From an uncultured Lachnospiraceae bacterium (GTDB lineage Bacteria; Bacillota; Clostridia; Lachnospirales; Lachnospiraceae): a DNA stretch of 64,000 bases. A program made the position numbers and the translations under genes. Where the stretch lies: the NCBI GenBank assembly GCA_934294885.1, contig CAKRAK010000011.1:24682-88681 (forward strand). Reading direction: 5' to 3'. The notes below the pieces were generated by a model. The model made no database searches. It was not told the origin of the DNA and saw nothing but the letters and a program-made list of their open reading frames with translations. Positions 27,128-36,269 of the stretch are shown here, piece by piece; positions within the stretch are counted from its first letter, which is position 1; every line of letters starts with the position of its first letter.

Positions 27128-27262
27128 CAAAAGCGCATGATGGTTCCTTACAAGGACCGTTCCCACTGTCTGCTCCTCGTAGCGGTACTAAATTCGTGCT
27201 TCGCACTTATTAAGTACCGACGGGAGCAGATGTCCTTTTCAGGAATCCATCATGCACTTTTG
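27128..27262 (+). repeat. Repeat element E2a (palindromic)
   Basis: Outer arms CAAAAGCGCATGATGG (27128-27143) and CCATCATGCACTTTTG (27247-27262) pair; GTCTGCTCC pairs with GGGAGCAGA; the centre is a GGTACTAAA/TTAAGTACC hairpin enclosing CGTGCTTCGCAC. It occupies the 440-bp gap between pyk and relQ; nothing else clear is seen there. Confidence 0.8.
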
Positions 27263-27360
27263 AAAGCTGGTTTTTAGAGGGTGGACAGGGTTTTGCTTCC
27301 TTTTCAGAAATTAGTTTCTGCGAAAGAAAGAAATAAGAACTTTACTTTTGCATATAATAT

Positions 27361-27400
27361 TAAGGGGCTGTGCACTATTCTTGGTGCGACAGCCCCTTTG
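27361..27400 (-). terminator. Probable terminator after the relQ-like gene
   Basis: AAGGGGCTGTGCAC pairs with GTGCGACAGCCCCTT on the other side of an 8-base loop, 16 bp past the relQ stop. The T-tract on either side is weak, so it may work both ways or with Rho. Confidence 0.5.
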
Positions 27401-27415
27401 TGATAATCCCTTTAT

Positions 27416-28336
27416 CTAATCCTGTATGGAAACAATAATATCGTCGTCATCATCGTAATCCTTATCCATTACGGTGTATCTGCCGGTGTTTCTTTTCTGA
27501 GCTTCCTTCTTTTTCTCTTCTTCCACAGAATCTAATTTGATACGGATCTGCTGCATAATCGTATCCGTCTCTGATATGCGTTCCGCACATGCCTTTAATT
27601 CTGTGGCAATCGAGTCCTCCGTATCCGGATCAATGTATTTTTTGTATTTCAATTCATGGTCAAGACTTGCCCAGAAATCCATGGCTATGGTTCGAATCTG
27701 AATCTCCACCCGCATCGGAGTTTTTCCCTTTGAGAAAAACACCGGAATCTCTACGATCATATGGTAGCTTCGGTAACCGTTTGGCTTCGGATTCCGGATG
27801 TAGTCTTTTATCTTTACAACCCGCAGATCATCCTGCATTGCAATCAGATTTGCAACAGTGTAAATATCATCCACAAACTCACAAATAATACGAACACCGG
27901 CAACATCGGACAAATTCGCCATAACCGCTTCTACCGTGAAGGGAAGTCCCTTTTTATGAAGCTTCTGGATAATGCTTTCCGGTTTTTTGACTCTGGATGT
28001 AATACTGCTTATGGGATTTCTGTGATATCTGACTGACATTTCATCATTTAAAACCTCAGCCTTTGTCCGAACCTCCCGGATAGCACAGGAATACATCATC
28101 TGCATCTCTAAAAATGCCTGGGACTGCAGCATTAAAATCTTCATCTGTTCCATTAAGTCCCCTTTTATTTCAGGAAGCTGTTCCAGATCATCCTCCTTCT
28201 CTCTTAATCCCGGAAGCTGGACATTCTGGTAGCTTTTCTCCGGTTCCGTTACGGAAAATCCCTCCGGCTTTTGTTTTGTCATCGTGTCCTTTTCCACTAT
28301 TTTATTGTCTTTTGTTTTATTTCTCATATTTCTCAT
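27416..28336 (-). CDS. Small alarmone synthetase (RelQ-like GTP pyrophosphokinase)
   Basis: A 306-residue RelA/SpoT-type synthetase without hydrolase or regulatory domains; it makes (p)ppGpp from ATP and GTP or GDP. Motifs VAGVRIICEFVDDIY, IRNPKPNGYRSYH and VEIQIRTIAMDFWASLDHELKYKK are typical of RelQ/YjbM. It has an extra N-terminal polar extension of about 60 residues and an acidic tail with a run of Asp (YDDDDD). Two ATGs compete, 28336 and 28327; the second is better spaced from AAGGA. Confidence 0.9.
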   Translation of the reverse strand: MRNMRNKTKDNKIVEKDTMTKQKPEGFSVTEPEKSYQNVQLPGLREKEDDLEQLPEIKGDLMEQMKILMLQSQAFLEMQMMYSCAIREVRTKAEVLNDEMSVRYHRNPISSITSRVKKPESIIQKLHKKGLPFTVEAVMANLSDVAGVRIICEFVDDIYTVANLIAMQDDLRVVKIKDYIRNPKPNGYRSYHMIVEIPVFFSKGKTPMRVEIQIRTIAMDFWASLDHELKYKKYIDPDTEDSIATELKACAERISETDTIMQQIRIKLDSVEEEKKKEAQKRNTGRYTVMDKDYDDDDDIIVSIQD

Positions 28337-28467
28337 TTCCTTTTTTGTTATTCCGGGTCATCCTATCAGATTATATTCCCATTTCCAATCATTTCTATTT
28401 ATCTTACCATCTATTTATGTATCCTTTGTGAACTTACCAAATTCTGTGCCTCACTACAAATGACAGT

Positions 28468-28555
28468 TTTCGAAAGCAGATGATGGATTCCTGAAAAGGA
28501 CATCTGCTTCCGTCGGTACTTAATAAGTGCGAAGCACGAATTTAGTACCGCTGCG
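28468..28555 (+). repeat. Repeat element E2b, truncated by E1-E
   Basis: Left half and core hairpin of E2 (TTTCGAAAGCAGATGATGG to TTTAGTACCGCTGCG). The right arm is missing and E1-E begins directly at the break (28556), so E1 appears to have inserted into or next to it. Confidence 0.75.
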
Positions 28556-28766
28556 AATTGCGAAACGCACAATAACCTATATCAGTTGTGCAAAATTAAT
28601 ATGATATATAAGCAGGCTCTTGTAGCACACCGGCACTTAACGAGGAAAAGCGTTAGCGTATTCCGAGTTTAGTACCGCTGTGTGCGGATGAAGCGCAAGC
28701 GTGCCTGAGATATATCATATTAATTTTGCACATGTCAAAAAGGAAAAAGCGTTTCGCAAACGCCTA
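28556..28766 (+). repeat. Repeat element E1-E
   Basis: Full copy with termini ATTGCGAAACGC and GCGTTTCGCAAACGCCTA, arms TTGTGCAAAATTAATATGAT and complement, and the standard core. Confidence 0.85.
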
Positions 28767-28803
28767 TAACAATTACTTGACAGCAACCTTCACCTTGTCC
28801 GGC

Positions 28804-28832
28804 TTGACAAAAGATATTAGAAATTATACAAT
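28804..28832 (+). promoter_or_regulatory. SigA-type promoter of the AMP-ligase gene
   Basis: TTGACA (28804-28809), 17-bp spacer, TACAAT (28827-28832), 72 bp ahead of the start at 28905. Confidence 0.75.
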
Positions 28833-28904
28833 TTACTTTAACCGATAAAAGCATTAAAACGTTAAATGCGCAAAGATTTAATACGGAGAAATGGAGAATT
28901 TATT

Positions 28905-30539
28905 ATGCCAATTACAGAGTTACTGGAACGTAATGTAAGAGATTTTCCGGATGACATATGTCTGGTAGAAATCAATCCGGAGGTAAAAGAAACACGGCGG
29001 GTTACATGGAAAGAATATGAGTTAATGGAGCCGAATCCTACAACTCATTACAGAAGAGAAATTACATGGCATGTTATGAACGAAAAAGCAAACCGCTTTG
29101 CCAATCTGTTAATCAGCAGAGGAATCAAAAAAGGTGACAAGGTTGCCATTTTATTAATGAACTGTTTAGAATGGCTGCCGATTTATTTTGGAATCTTAAA
29201 AACCGGTGCCTTAGCGGTTCCCCTTAACTTCCGATATGCCCCTGATGAAATTGAATATTGTGTCAACTTAGCAGATGTGGATATTCTGGTGTTCGGACCG
29301 GAATTCATCGGACGTGTGGAAGAAATTGCAGAATCCATCAGCAAGAACCGTTTGTTATTTTATGTTGGAGATAATTGTCCAACCTTCGCGGAAGATTACA
29401 CTTCCATGACAATGAACTGTTCTTCCTTATCACCAAATATAACATTAACCGATCAGGATGATGCAGCGATTTATTTTTCATCCGGAACAACAGGCTTCCC
29501 AAAAGCCATTTTACATAACCACGAAAGTCTGATGCATGCCGCAAGAGTGGAACAGATGCATCACGGTCAGACAAAGGATGATGTATTTTTATGTATTCCT
29601 CCGTTGTATCACACCGGAGCAAAAATGCACTGGTTCGGAAGTCTGATTTCCGGCGGCAAGGCTGTATTACTGCGTGGAACAAAACCGGAATATATATTGG
29701 ATGCCGTTTCCAAAGAAAAATGCTCCATTGTCTGGTTATTGGTTCCTTGGGCACAGGATATATTGGAAGCAATCGAAAGCGGAAAAGTTAATTTATCAGA
29801 TTATGAGCTTTCCCAGTGGCGCTTAATGCACATTGGCGCACAGCCGGTTCCACCAAGTCTGATCAAAAAATGGAAAGAATATTTTCCAAATCACCAATAT
29901 GATACCAACTACGGTCTTAGCGAATCCATTGGACCGGGCTGCGTTCATTTAGGTGTCGATAACATCCATAAAGTAGGTGCCATCGGAAAAGCAGGTTACG
30001 GATGGGAAGTTAAGATTGTAGATGAAAACGGTCAGATTGTGAACAAAGGGGATGTTGGAGAGCTTTGTGTAAAGGGTCCCGGCGTTATGACCTGTTACTA
30101 TCATGACGAAAAGGCTACAAAGGAAGTATTAAAGGACGGCTGGTTATATACCGGTGATATGGCGCAGGAAGATGAAGACGGATTTATCTTCTTAGTAGAC
30201 AGAAAGAAAGATGTCATTATCAGCGGTGGAGAGAATATTTATCCGGTTCAGATTGAAGATTTTCTTCGTACCAATGATGCAATTCATGATGTTGCCGTAA
30301 TCGGACTGCCTGACCACCGGTTAGGTGAGGTTACCTGTGCAATCATTGAGTTAAAAGAGGGCTTCGTTGTAACAGAGGAAGATATTAATGAGTTCTGCAT
30401 GAAGCTGCCACGTTACAAGCGGCCTCACAAGGTCATCTTCACTGATATTCCTCGTAACCCAACAGGTAAGATTGAAAAACCAAAGCTTAGAGAAATGTAT
30501 GCAGGCGGACGACTTGTAGAAGCCCAGAACAGAGGATAA
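28905..30539 (+). CDS. Acyl-CoA/AMP-forming ligase (ANL superfamily)
   Basis: A 544-residue adenylate-forming enzyme. It activates a carboxylate with ATP and passes it to CoA or another thiol. Seen: the P-loop SSGTTGFPKAILHN (about 191-204), NYGLSES (A5), DGWLYTGDMAQEDEDGFIFL (A7), DRKKDVIISGGENIYP (A8) and PRNPTGKIEKPKLRE (A10 Lys). Start at 28905 follows GGAG with 8-base spacing. It has its own promoter and a strong terminator, so it is monocistronic. Substrate unknown; a medium-chain or aromatic acid is possible. It could in principle load the orphan ACP at 5270, but there is no direct evidence. Confidence 0.9.
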   Translation: MPITELLERNVRDFPDDICLVEINPEVKETRRVTWKEYELMEPNPTTHYRREITWHVMNEKANRFANLLISRGIKKGDKVAILLMNCLEWLPIYFGILKTGALAVPLNFRYAPDEIEYCVNLADVDILVFGPEFIGRVEEIAESISKNRLLFYVGDNCPTFAEDYTSMTMNCSSLSPNITLTDQDDAAIYFSSGTTGFPKAILHNHESLMHAARVEQMHHGQTKDDVFLCIPPLYHTGAKMHWFGSLISGGKAVLLRGTKPEYILDAVSKEKCSIVWLLVPWAQDILEAIESGKVNLSDYELSQWRLMHIGAQPVPPSLIKKWKEYFPNHQYDTNYGLSESIGPGCVHLGVDNIHKVGAIGKAGYGWEVKIVDENGQIVNKGDVGELCVKGPGVMTCYYHDEKATKEVLKDGWLYTGDMAQEDEDGFIFLVDRKKDVIISGGENIYPVQIEDFLRTNDAIHDVAVIGLPDHRLGEVTCAIIELKEGFVVTEEDINEFCMKLPRYKRPHKVIFTDIPRNPTGKIEKPKLREMYAGGRLVEAQNRG

Positions 30540-30552
30540 CTATTATAAAAAA

Positions 30553-30588
30553 GAGGACAGACACCAACAATGGTGTCTGTCCTCTTTT
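30553..30588 (+). terminator. Intrinsic terminator, AMP-ligase gene (likely also ileS side)
   Basis: A perfect 14-bp stem, GAGGACAGACACCA (30553-30566) with its complement (30571-30584), followed by TTTT. An A-run precedes it, so it can also serve convergent ileS. Confidence 0.9.
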
Positions 30589-30610
30589 CAATATTTCATA
30601 AAACTACCTC

Positions 30611-33600
30611 TTACTGGTTCTTGGTAACACCAAGGTCTACCTTTTCACCGTTAATATTCCAGTTCTTTGTATAACCCTGGGCTTCACCATAAGTAATCTC
30701 TGTTGCAAGAACATCCTTGAAAATTGCTTCCTCATTGTTCTTCATGATTTCAGCAACCTTATCATTATTGGCTACAGAAATGGTAATCTTGTCCATAACC
30801 TCAAAGCCGGCTTCCTTACGCATGGTCTGAACCTTGGAAATAATCTCACGAACAAAGCCTTCTTCAATCAGCTCCGGTGTTAACTTCTTTTCCAGTACAA
30901 CGGTTACCGTATTATCGGATACTGTCTCATAATCCGGATTCTCAGCCAGATCAATTAACAAATCTTCCTCTGCAAGTGAAATCTCAACATCACCTACATT
31001 AAACTTCAACGCACCCTCGCTCTTTAATGCAGCCATCGCTTCTTTTCCGTCTACATTTGCAAGATACTGCTTAATTCCACCCAGCTGCTTACCGTATTTT
31101 GGTCCAACTGTCTTTAACTGTGGCTTGAAGCTGTATGAAGCGAATTCCGATACATCATCCTTAAAGGTAACTGCCTTTACATTTAACTCATCTTCAATAA
31201 TCTCAACAAAATACTCTGAAAGTGCCTTTGCAGCCTTTACATACATATTGCCAATCGGCTGACGGTTCTTGATATTGGCAGCATTTCTGGCAGCACGTCC
31301 CAAAACAACAATCTTAAGAACCTCATCCATATCTGCTTCCAGCTCTGTATCGATTGCCTTTTCATCTGCAACAGGAAAGTCACAAAGATGAATTGACTTA
31401 GGAGCATTTTTATCTAAATTGGTAACAAGGTTCTGATAAATATCCTCTGTCATAAATGGAATCATAGGAGCTGCAGCCTTACAAAGTGTTACCAATGCAG
31501 TATAAAGTGTCATATACGCATTAATCTTATCCTGCTCCATTCCCTTTGCCCAGAAACGGTCACGGGAACATCTTACATACCAGTTACTCATATCATCCAC
31601 AAACTCGGATAATCCACGGGTTGCCTCCGGAATCTTATAGCTTCCAAGAGATTCATCAACAGTCTTAACCATTGTATTCATCTTAGACAGAAGCCATTTG
31701 TCCATTACCGATAACTTGTCATAATCCAGACTGTATTTTGTCGGGTCAAACTGGTCAATCTCTGCATACAGTACATAGAATGCATACGTATTCCAAAGTG
31801 TACCCATGAATTTTCTCTGACCTTCCACAACAGCATCCTCATGGAAACGGTTTGGCAGCCATGGAGCCGAATTACTGTAGAAGTACCAACGAATCGCATC
31901 GGCACCGTAAGCATTTAACGCTTCCATCGGATCCACTGCGTTACCCTTTGACTTACTCATCTTGTTACCGTCTTTATCCAATACATGACCTAATACGATA
32001 ACATTCTTATAAGGTGCTTTATCAAAAATCAAAGTTGAAATTGCCATCAGAGAATAGAACCATCCTCTTGTCTGGTCAACTGCCTCTGAAATAAAGTCGG
32101 CAGGGAAATTCTCCTCAAAAATATCCTGATTTTCAAAAGGATAATGCCACTGTGCAAATGGCATAGCACCTGAATCGAACCAGCAGTCGATTACTTCCGG
32201 TACACGCTTCATCTCGCCGCCGCAATCCGGACAGATTACCGTCACATCATCAATATACGGACGATGAAGCTCAATATCCTCAGGACAATTCTTACTCATG
32301 CTCTTTAATTCTTCGATGGAACCGATTGCATGCTGCTTTCCGCAGGAACACTGCCAGATATTAAGAGGTGTACCCCAGTAACGGTTACGGGAAAGACCCC
32401 AGTCCTGTACATTTTCAAGCCATGCACCGAAACGTCCCTTACCGATACCCTCCGGAATCCAGTTAACGGTATTATTGTTGGCAACCAATTTATCCTTTAC
32501 CGCAGACATTTTAATAAACCATGTATCACGAGCATAGTAAATCAATGGTGTATCACATCTCCAGCAGAATGGGTAATCATGCTCAAACTTAGGAGCATCG
32601 AATAACAATCCCTCTTTTTCCAAATCCATTAAAATCGGCTTATCTGCATCCTTTACAAACATACCGGCATAAGGCGTTTCTTCTGTCATTTCACCCTTTC
32701 CGTTTACAAACTGAACAAAAGGAAGGTTATAATTACGTCCAACATTTGCATCATCCTCACCAAATGCAGGAGCAATATGAACAATACCGGTACCATCTGA
32801 CATCGTTACATAGCTGTCACATGTAATGTAATGTCCTTTTTCAGGAAGCTTTGCAACATAGTCGCCGGTACATTTAAACAATGGCTCATACTCTTTATTC
32901 TCTAAATCCTTACCAACATATGTCTCTAATACCTCATAAGCTGCCACACCTTCTTCAGCATTTCCAAGCTTGCCTAATACGGTATCCAGCAATGCTTCTG
33001 CCATATAGTAGGTGTAACCGTCAGCAGCCTTTACCTTACAATACTTCTCATCCGGATTGACACAAAGAGCAACGTTACTTGGCAATGTCCAAGGAGTGGT
33101 TGTCCATGCAAGGAAATATGCATCCTCTCCGATTACTTTAAAACGAACCACTGCCGAACGTTCTTTTACAGATTTGTAGCCCTGGGCAACCTCATGAGAA
33201 GAAAGAGGCGTACCGCAGCGAGGGCAGTAAGGAACAATCTTAAAGCCTTTATATAACAAGCCTTTATCCCAGATTTTCTTTAAAGCCCACCATTCAGACT
33301 CAATAAAGTTATTATGGTAAGTTACATATGGATCATCCATATCAGCCCAGAAACCGACTTTTCCGGAAAATTCTTCCCACATTCCTTTGTACTGCCATAC
33401 AGACTCTTTACATTTGCGGATAAAGGGATCCAAGCCATAAGCTTCAATCTGCTCTTTTCCATCAATTCCCAACTGCTTCTCAATCTCAAGCTCAACCGGA
33501 AGACCATGAGTATCCCATCCTGCCTTACGGATAATCTTATGACCCTTCATTGTCTGATATCTTGGAATCATATCCTTAATAACACGGGTAAGTACATGTC

Positions 33601-33769
33601 CGATATGTGGCTTACCGTTTGCTGTTGGAGGTCCGTCATAGAATGTATAAACCGGACATCCCTCTTTTTCTTTAATGGATTCTTCGAAAATTTTATTCTC
33701 TTTCCAAAAATCCAATGTCTTTTGCTCACGCTCTACGAAATTTAAATTTGCTGATACTTTTTCGTACAT
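30611..33769 (-). CDS. ileS: Isoleucyl-tRNA synthetase
   Basis: A 1052-residue class I synthetase charging tRNA-Ile. HIGH-type motif GKPHIGHVLTR is at residues about 50-60, KMSKSKGNAVDP near 600, and the editing domain lies between. Length and local motifs (PTANGKPHIGH; AGWDTHGLPVELEIEK) look like the eukaryote-like IleS2 branch, often less sensitive to mupirocin; this is an inference from motif style. Expression is probably set by the Ile T-box at 34390-34705, with a small lipoprotein gene in between. Confidence 0.96.
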   Translation of the reverse strand: MYEKVSANLNFVEREQKTLDFWKENKIFEESIKEKEGCPVYTFYDGPPTANGKPHIGHVLTRVIKDMIPRYQTMKGHKIIRKAGWDTHGLPVELEIEKQLGIDGKEQIEAYGLDPFIRKCKESVWQYKGMWEEFSGKVGFWADMDDPYVTYHNNFIESEWWALKKIWDKGLLYKGFKIVPYCPRCGTPLSSHEVAQGYKSVKERSAVVRFKVIGEDAYFLAWTTTPWTLPSNVALCVNPDEKYCKVKAADGYTYYMAEALLDTVLGKLGNAEEGVAAYEVLETYVGKDLENKEYEPLFKCTGDYVAKLPEKGHYITCDSYVTMSDGTGIVHIAPAFGEDDANVGRNYNLPFVQFVNGKGEMTEETPYAGMFVKDADKPILMDLEKEGLLFDAPKFEHDYPFCWRCDTPLIYYARDTWFIKMSAVKDKLVANNNTVNWIPEGIGKGRFGAWLENVQDWGLSRNRYWGTPLNIWQCSCGKQHAIGSIEELKSMSKNCPEDIELHRPYIDDVTVICPDCGGEMKRVPEVIDCWFDSGAMPFAQWHYPFENQDIFEENFPADFISEAVDQTRGWFYSLMAISTLIFDKAPYKNVIVLGHVLDKDGNKMSKSKGNAVDPMEALNAYGADAIRWYFYSNSAPWLPNRFHEDAVVEGQRKFMGTLWNTYAFYVLYAEIDQFDPTKYSLDYDKLSVMDKWLLSKMNTMVKTVDESLGSYKIPEATRGLSEFVDDMSNWYVRCSRDRFWAKGMEQDKINAYMTLYTALVTLCKAAAPMIPFMTEDIYQNLVTNLDKNAPKSIHLCDFPVADEKAIDTELEADMDEVLKIVVLGRAARNAANIKNRQPIGNMYVKAAKALSEYFVEIIEDELNVKAVTFKDDVSEFASYSFKPQLKTVGPKYGKQLGGIKQYLANVDGKEAMAALKSEGALKFNVGDVEISLAEEDLLIDLAENPDYETVSDNTVTVVLEKKLTPELIEEGFVREIISKVQTMRKEAGFEVMDKITISVANNDKVAEIMKNNEEAIFKDVLATEITYGEAQGYTKNWNINGEKVDLGVTKNQ

Positions 33770-33831
33770 TTTCTTCTTCCTTTCTGTATGATTTTAATCA
33801 CAAGCATCTGTTAAATGCTTCACAACCCGAA

Positions 33832-34353
33832 TTAATTCATCGGATTATCTAAATCTATTGTACAGTCCTCCGGACCGTTATAAACTCCGCTGTAAATCTT
33901 TGAACCATCTGCTGTAACAAAGAGATTACCAAGTCTTGACATATGGTCTCCATCCACCATCCAGCGCCAGTCAAAGGCTAAATAAGTAACACCGTCAACC
34001 TGAACATTCTCAATATAACCATATGAATATTCATTACCGGTATCCTTGTCCTTCTCGCCTAATGTTACCTGAAGCATAGCTGTCGCATCCTCCGGCGAAA
34101 TGGCTGTAACACCTTCACTGCCATCACTTACCTGCAAAGTATTTGCTTCTGTGGTTTTCTCTTCTGTTTTCTCTACAATTCTTGTTGTCGGTTCCTGTGT
34201 GGTACCCTCTGTCGGCTGGTCTAACAAAACCTCCTCCGAAGCATCGTCCGCTACCGCTTCAAGCTGTATATCATCGGAAGTATTTTGATTGCCACAGCCG
34301 GTAACAACCATAACAGATAACGCCAATAAAAGAATCAATCCCTTTTTCTTCAT
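33832..34353 (-). CDS. Small lipoprotein, function unknown
   Basis: A 173-residue lipoprotein: signal peptide with lipobox VVTGCGNQN (Cys about 20). An acidic Thr/Glu-rich linker (about 30-75) is followed by a compact C-terminal domain of about 95 residues (SPEDATAMLQVTLGEK; YLAFDWRWMVDGDHMSRLGN). I do not recognise the domain. It lies directly behind the Ile T-box terminator and 62 bp ahead of ileS, so it should be co-regulated with isoleucine charging, which is odd for an envelope protein. GGAAGGG precedes the ATG. Confidence 0.8.
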   Translation of the reverse strand: MKKKGLILLLALSVMVVTGCGNQNTSDDIQLEAVADDASEEVLLDQPTEGTTQEPTTRIVEKTEEKTTEANTLQVSDGSEGVTAISPEDATAMLQVTLGEKDKDTGNEYSYGYIENVQVDGVTYLAFDWRWMVDGDHMSRLGNLFVTADGSKIYSGVYNGPEDCTIDLDNPMN

Positions 34354-34389
34354 ACTACCCTTCCTTTCCGCCTATCGGCTCATTACACA

Positions 34390-34705
34390 TAAAAAAGCCC
34401 TTCTCATCCTGTATCAGGACGAAAAGGGCTGTCTTTCGCTATACCACCTAATACAATGTACGCAACATTTCCCATATCCGGGTCTGTTTTTATACATGGT
34501 TTCTGTAACGGGAAACAACCGTTGAAGCCTACTGGGACATTATCAGATTCATCACATAAAATCGCCTGTTCAGTTCAAAACTCAGGAGTGATATTCATCT
34601 TCCCGCTACTTCCATCCGGCTTTCACCGTCCCGGACTCGCTTTGGTTTTGCTGGAAAATTACTGTCTCCATCATCGTTTTTACAAAGATACTTAATATAT
34701 AGCAT
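34390..34705 (-). promoter_or_regulatory. Ile T-box leader
   Basis: Read on the minus strand. Stem I contains the AGTCCGGGACGGTGAAAGCCGG-type region and GAATATCACTCCTGAG with an ATC (Ile) specifier at 34590-34592. The T-box bulge TTAGGTGGTATAGCG has UGGU (34443-34446), which pairs with the tRNA ACCA end. A terminator stem AGCCCTTTTCGTCC/AGGATGAGAAGGGCT (34396-34430) is followed by six Ts. Uncharged tRNA-Ile should allow readthrough into the lipoprotein gene and ileS. Confidence 0.9.
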
Positions 34706-34712
34706 CTCCCTT

Positions 34713-35582
34713 CTATTTTGTCAATCTTTTATTCAGCTCCAATGCTGTTTGCGTCGTTGCCAGACCCTCTAAGCCGGTTTCCTTTAAACACACCGGTATC
34801 TGCTTTCCGATTCGTTGCATGGCATCTATTGTTTCATCCGGAGCAATGGCACTCTGAATACCGGCAATTGCCATTTGAGAAGTAATCACTGCATTAACTG
34901 CTCCGCTGACGTTTCTCTTAATGCAGGGTACCTCCACTAATCCCGCAACGGGATCGCAGGTCAGTCCAAGCATATTTTTGATTGCCAATGCAACTCCATG
35001 AACAATCTGAGAATTATCTCCGCCCTCTAAAAATGTCAGTGCTCCCGCCGCCATGGCACTGGCTGTTCCGATTTCTGCCTGACAGCCACCCTCTGCACCG
35101 GAAATACTGGCACTGGCTGCAATAACCTCTCCGATTCCACCTGCTACATACAAAGCCTTTATAATTTCCTCCTCCGGAACCTGCTTATATTCTTTATAAG
35201 ATAATAACACCGCCGGAATCACTCCGCAGGAGCCTGCTGTCGGCATAGCCACGATTCGTTTCATACAGGCATTGGATTCTCCCATTTTTACCGCCTTTTC
35301 CATAACCATCGTAAGGAAATCCCCAATCAGCCGATTTTCCTTTTTTCGAAACATTTCCAGCTTTGCTCCGTCTCCACCTGCCATGTTACTGGGAGACCTT
35401 AAGTCTGCATCATAATTTTCATCAGCACTTTGCATCACCCAAAGCAGCTTTTTCATATATTGGATGGATTCTTCCTCTGTAACATTTCTCTCCCGGCAGT
35501 CATTATAAAGAATCACCTTCCAAAAAGGCTCATTTGTATGATTTGATTCCTCTATAATTTCACTTAGCTTCGAAAATCCCAT
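34713..35582 (-). CDS. sdaAA: L-serine dehydratase, alpha subunit
   Basis: A 289-residue catalytic subunit of the iron-sulfur L-serine dehydratase, which turns L-serine into pyruvate and ammonia. Cys residues for the 4Fe-4S cluster are visible in PTAGSCGVIPAVLLS, EGGCQAEIG and GLTCDPVAGLVEVPCIKRN. It begins two bases after the sdaAB stop (TAAGATG junction) and ends just before the ileS T-box. It forms one operon with sdaAB and the ornithine-cyclodeaminase-like gene at 36270. Confidence 0.95.
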   Translation of the reverse strand: MGFSKLSEIIEESNHTNEPFWKVILYNDCRERNVTEEESIQYMKKLLWVMQSADENYDADLRSPSNMAGGDGAKLEMFRKKENRLIGDFLTMVMEKAVKMGESNACMKRIVAMPTAGSCGVIPAVLLSYKEYKQVPEEEIIKALYVAGGIGEVIAASASISGAEGGCQAEIGTASAMAAGALTFLEGGDNSQIVHGVALAIKNMLGLTCDPVAGLVEVPCIKRNVSGAVNAVITSQMAIAGIQSAIAPDETIDAMQRIGKQIPVCLKETGLEGLATTQTALELNKRLTK

Positions 35583-35583
35583 C

Positions 35584-36258
35584 TTACTCTCCTTCGTTTT
35601 CCAACAGACTATAATACGTTACCTTCTCAACGCCCTCTAAATGTTCTAACCACTTCACTCCATCCCGGGGAATCTCCTGATCACACTCAATAATCATAAC
35701 CGCATGACCACCTCTGTTTGCCCGGTATAGCTGCATGGATGCAATATTAACCGACTTATGGGATAACATACTGGTAACCTCAGCCACATGTCCCGGCTGA
35801 TCCAGATTATGGACAATCAGAGTTGGATTATCTCCCGAAAAATTAGCGTCCAGATCATCTATTTTTGCAATGTTAATCATAGAGCCTCCTATGGATTGTC
35901 CCTCAATCTTTAATTTTTTGCCGTCCACACCCTGTAGACAAAGCACAACGGAATTGGGATGTCCGTCCTTTAAATCCGCTTTTCCGAACTCAAAGGTCAT
36001 TCCCTTTTCTTTAGCAATGTCAAAGCTTTGAGGAATCCGTTCATCATCCGGTGTCATCCCCAACAATCCCGCTACAATGGCATATGGCGTACCATGTCCT
36101 TTTCCGGTAGCCAGAAAGGAGCCGTATAACAGTATATCCGCATGGGATATAGGCTCTGCCATCAATTTTCTTGCCACACAGCCGATTTTTACTGCACCGG
36201 CTGTATGAGAACTGGACGGGCCAACCATTACCGGTCCCATAATATCAAATAAATTCAT
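35584..36258 (-). CDS. sdaAB: L-serine dehydratase, beta subunit
   Basis: A 224-residue regulatory subunit. MNLFDIMGPVMVGPSSSHTA at the start is diagnostic, and residues about 145-215 form an ACT domain (HNLDQPGHVAEVTSMLSHK). The ACT domain probably senses serine. AAGGGG precedes the ATG. It is 11 bp downstream of the ornithine-cyclodeaminase-like gene, so serine breakdown appears coupled to that enzyme. Confidence 0.95.
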   Translation of the reverse strand: MNLFDIMGPVMVGPSSSHTAGAVKIGCVARKLMAEPISHADILLYGSFLATGKGHGTPYAIVAGLLGMTPDDERIPQSFDIAKEKGMTFEFGKADLKDGHPNSVVLCLQGVDGKKLKIEGQSIGGSMINIAKIDDLDANFSGDNPTLIVHNLDQPGHVAEVTSMLSHKSVNIASMQLYRANRGGHAVMIIECDQEIPRDGVKWLEHLEGVEKVTYYSLLENEGE

Positions 36259-36269
36259 ATCATCGCCCC

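Noticed and set aside
28905..30539. AMP ligase as part of the ACP gene set at 3.4-8.3 kb
   Set aside because: More than 20 kb away with its own promoter and terminator; function in common is only a speculation.
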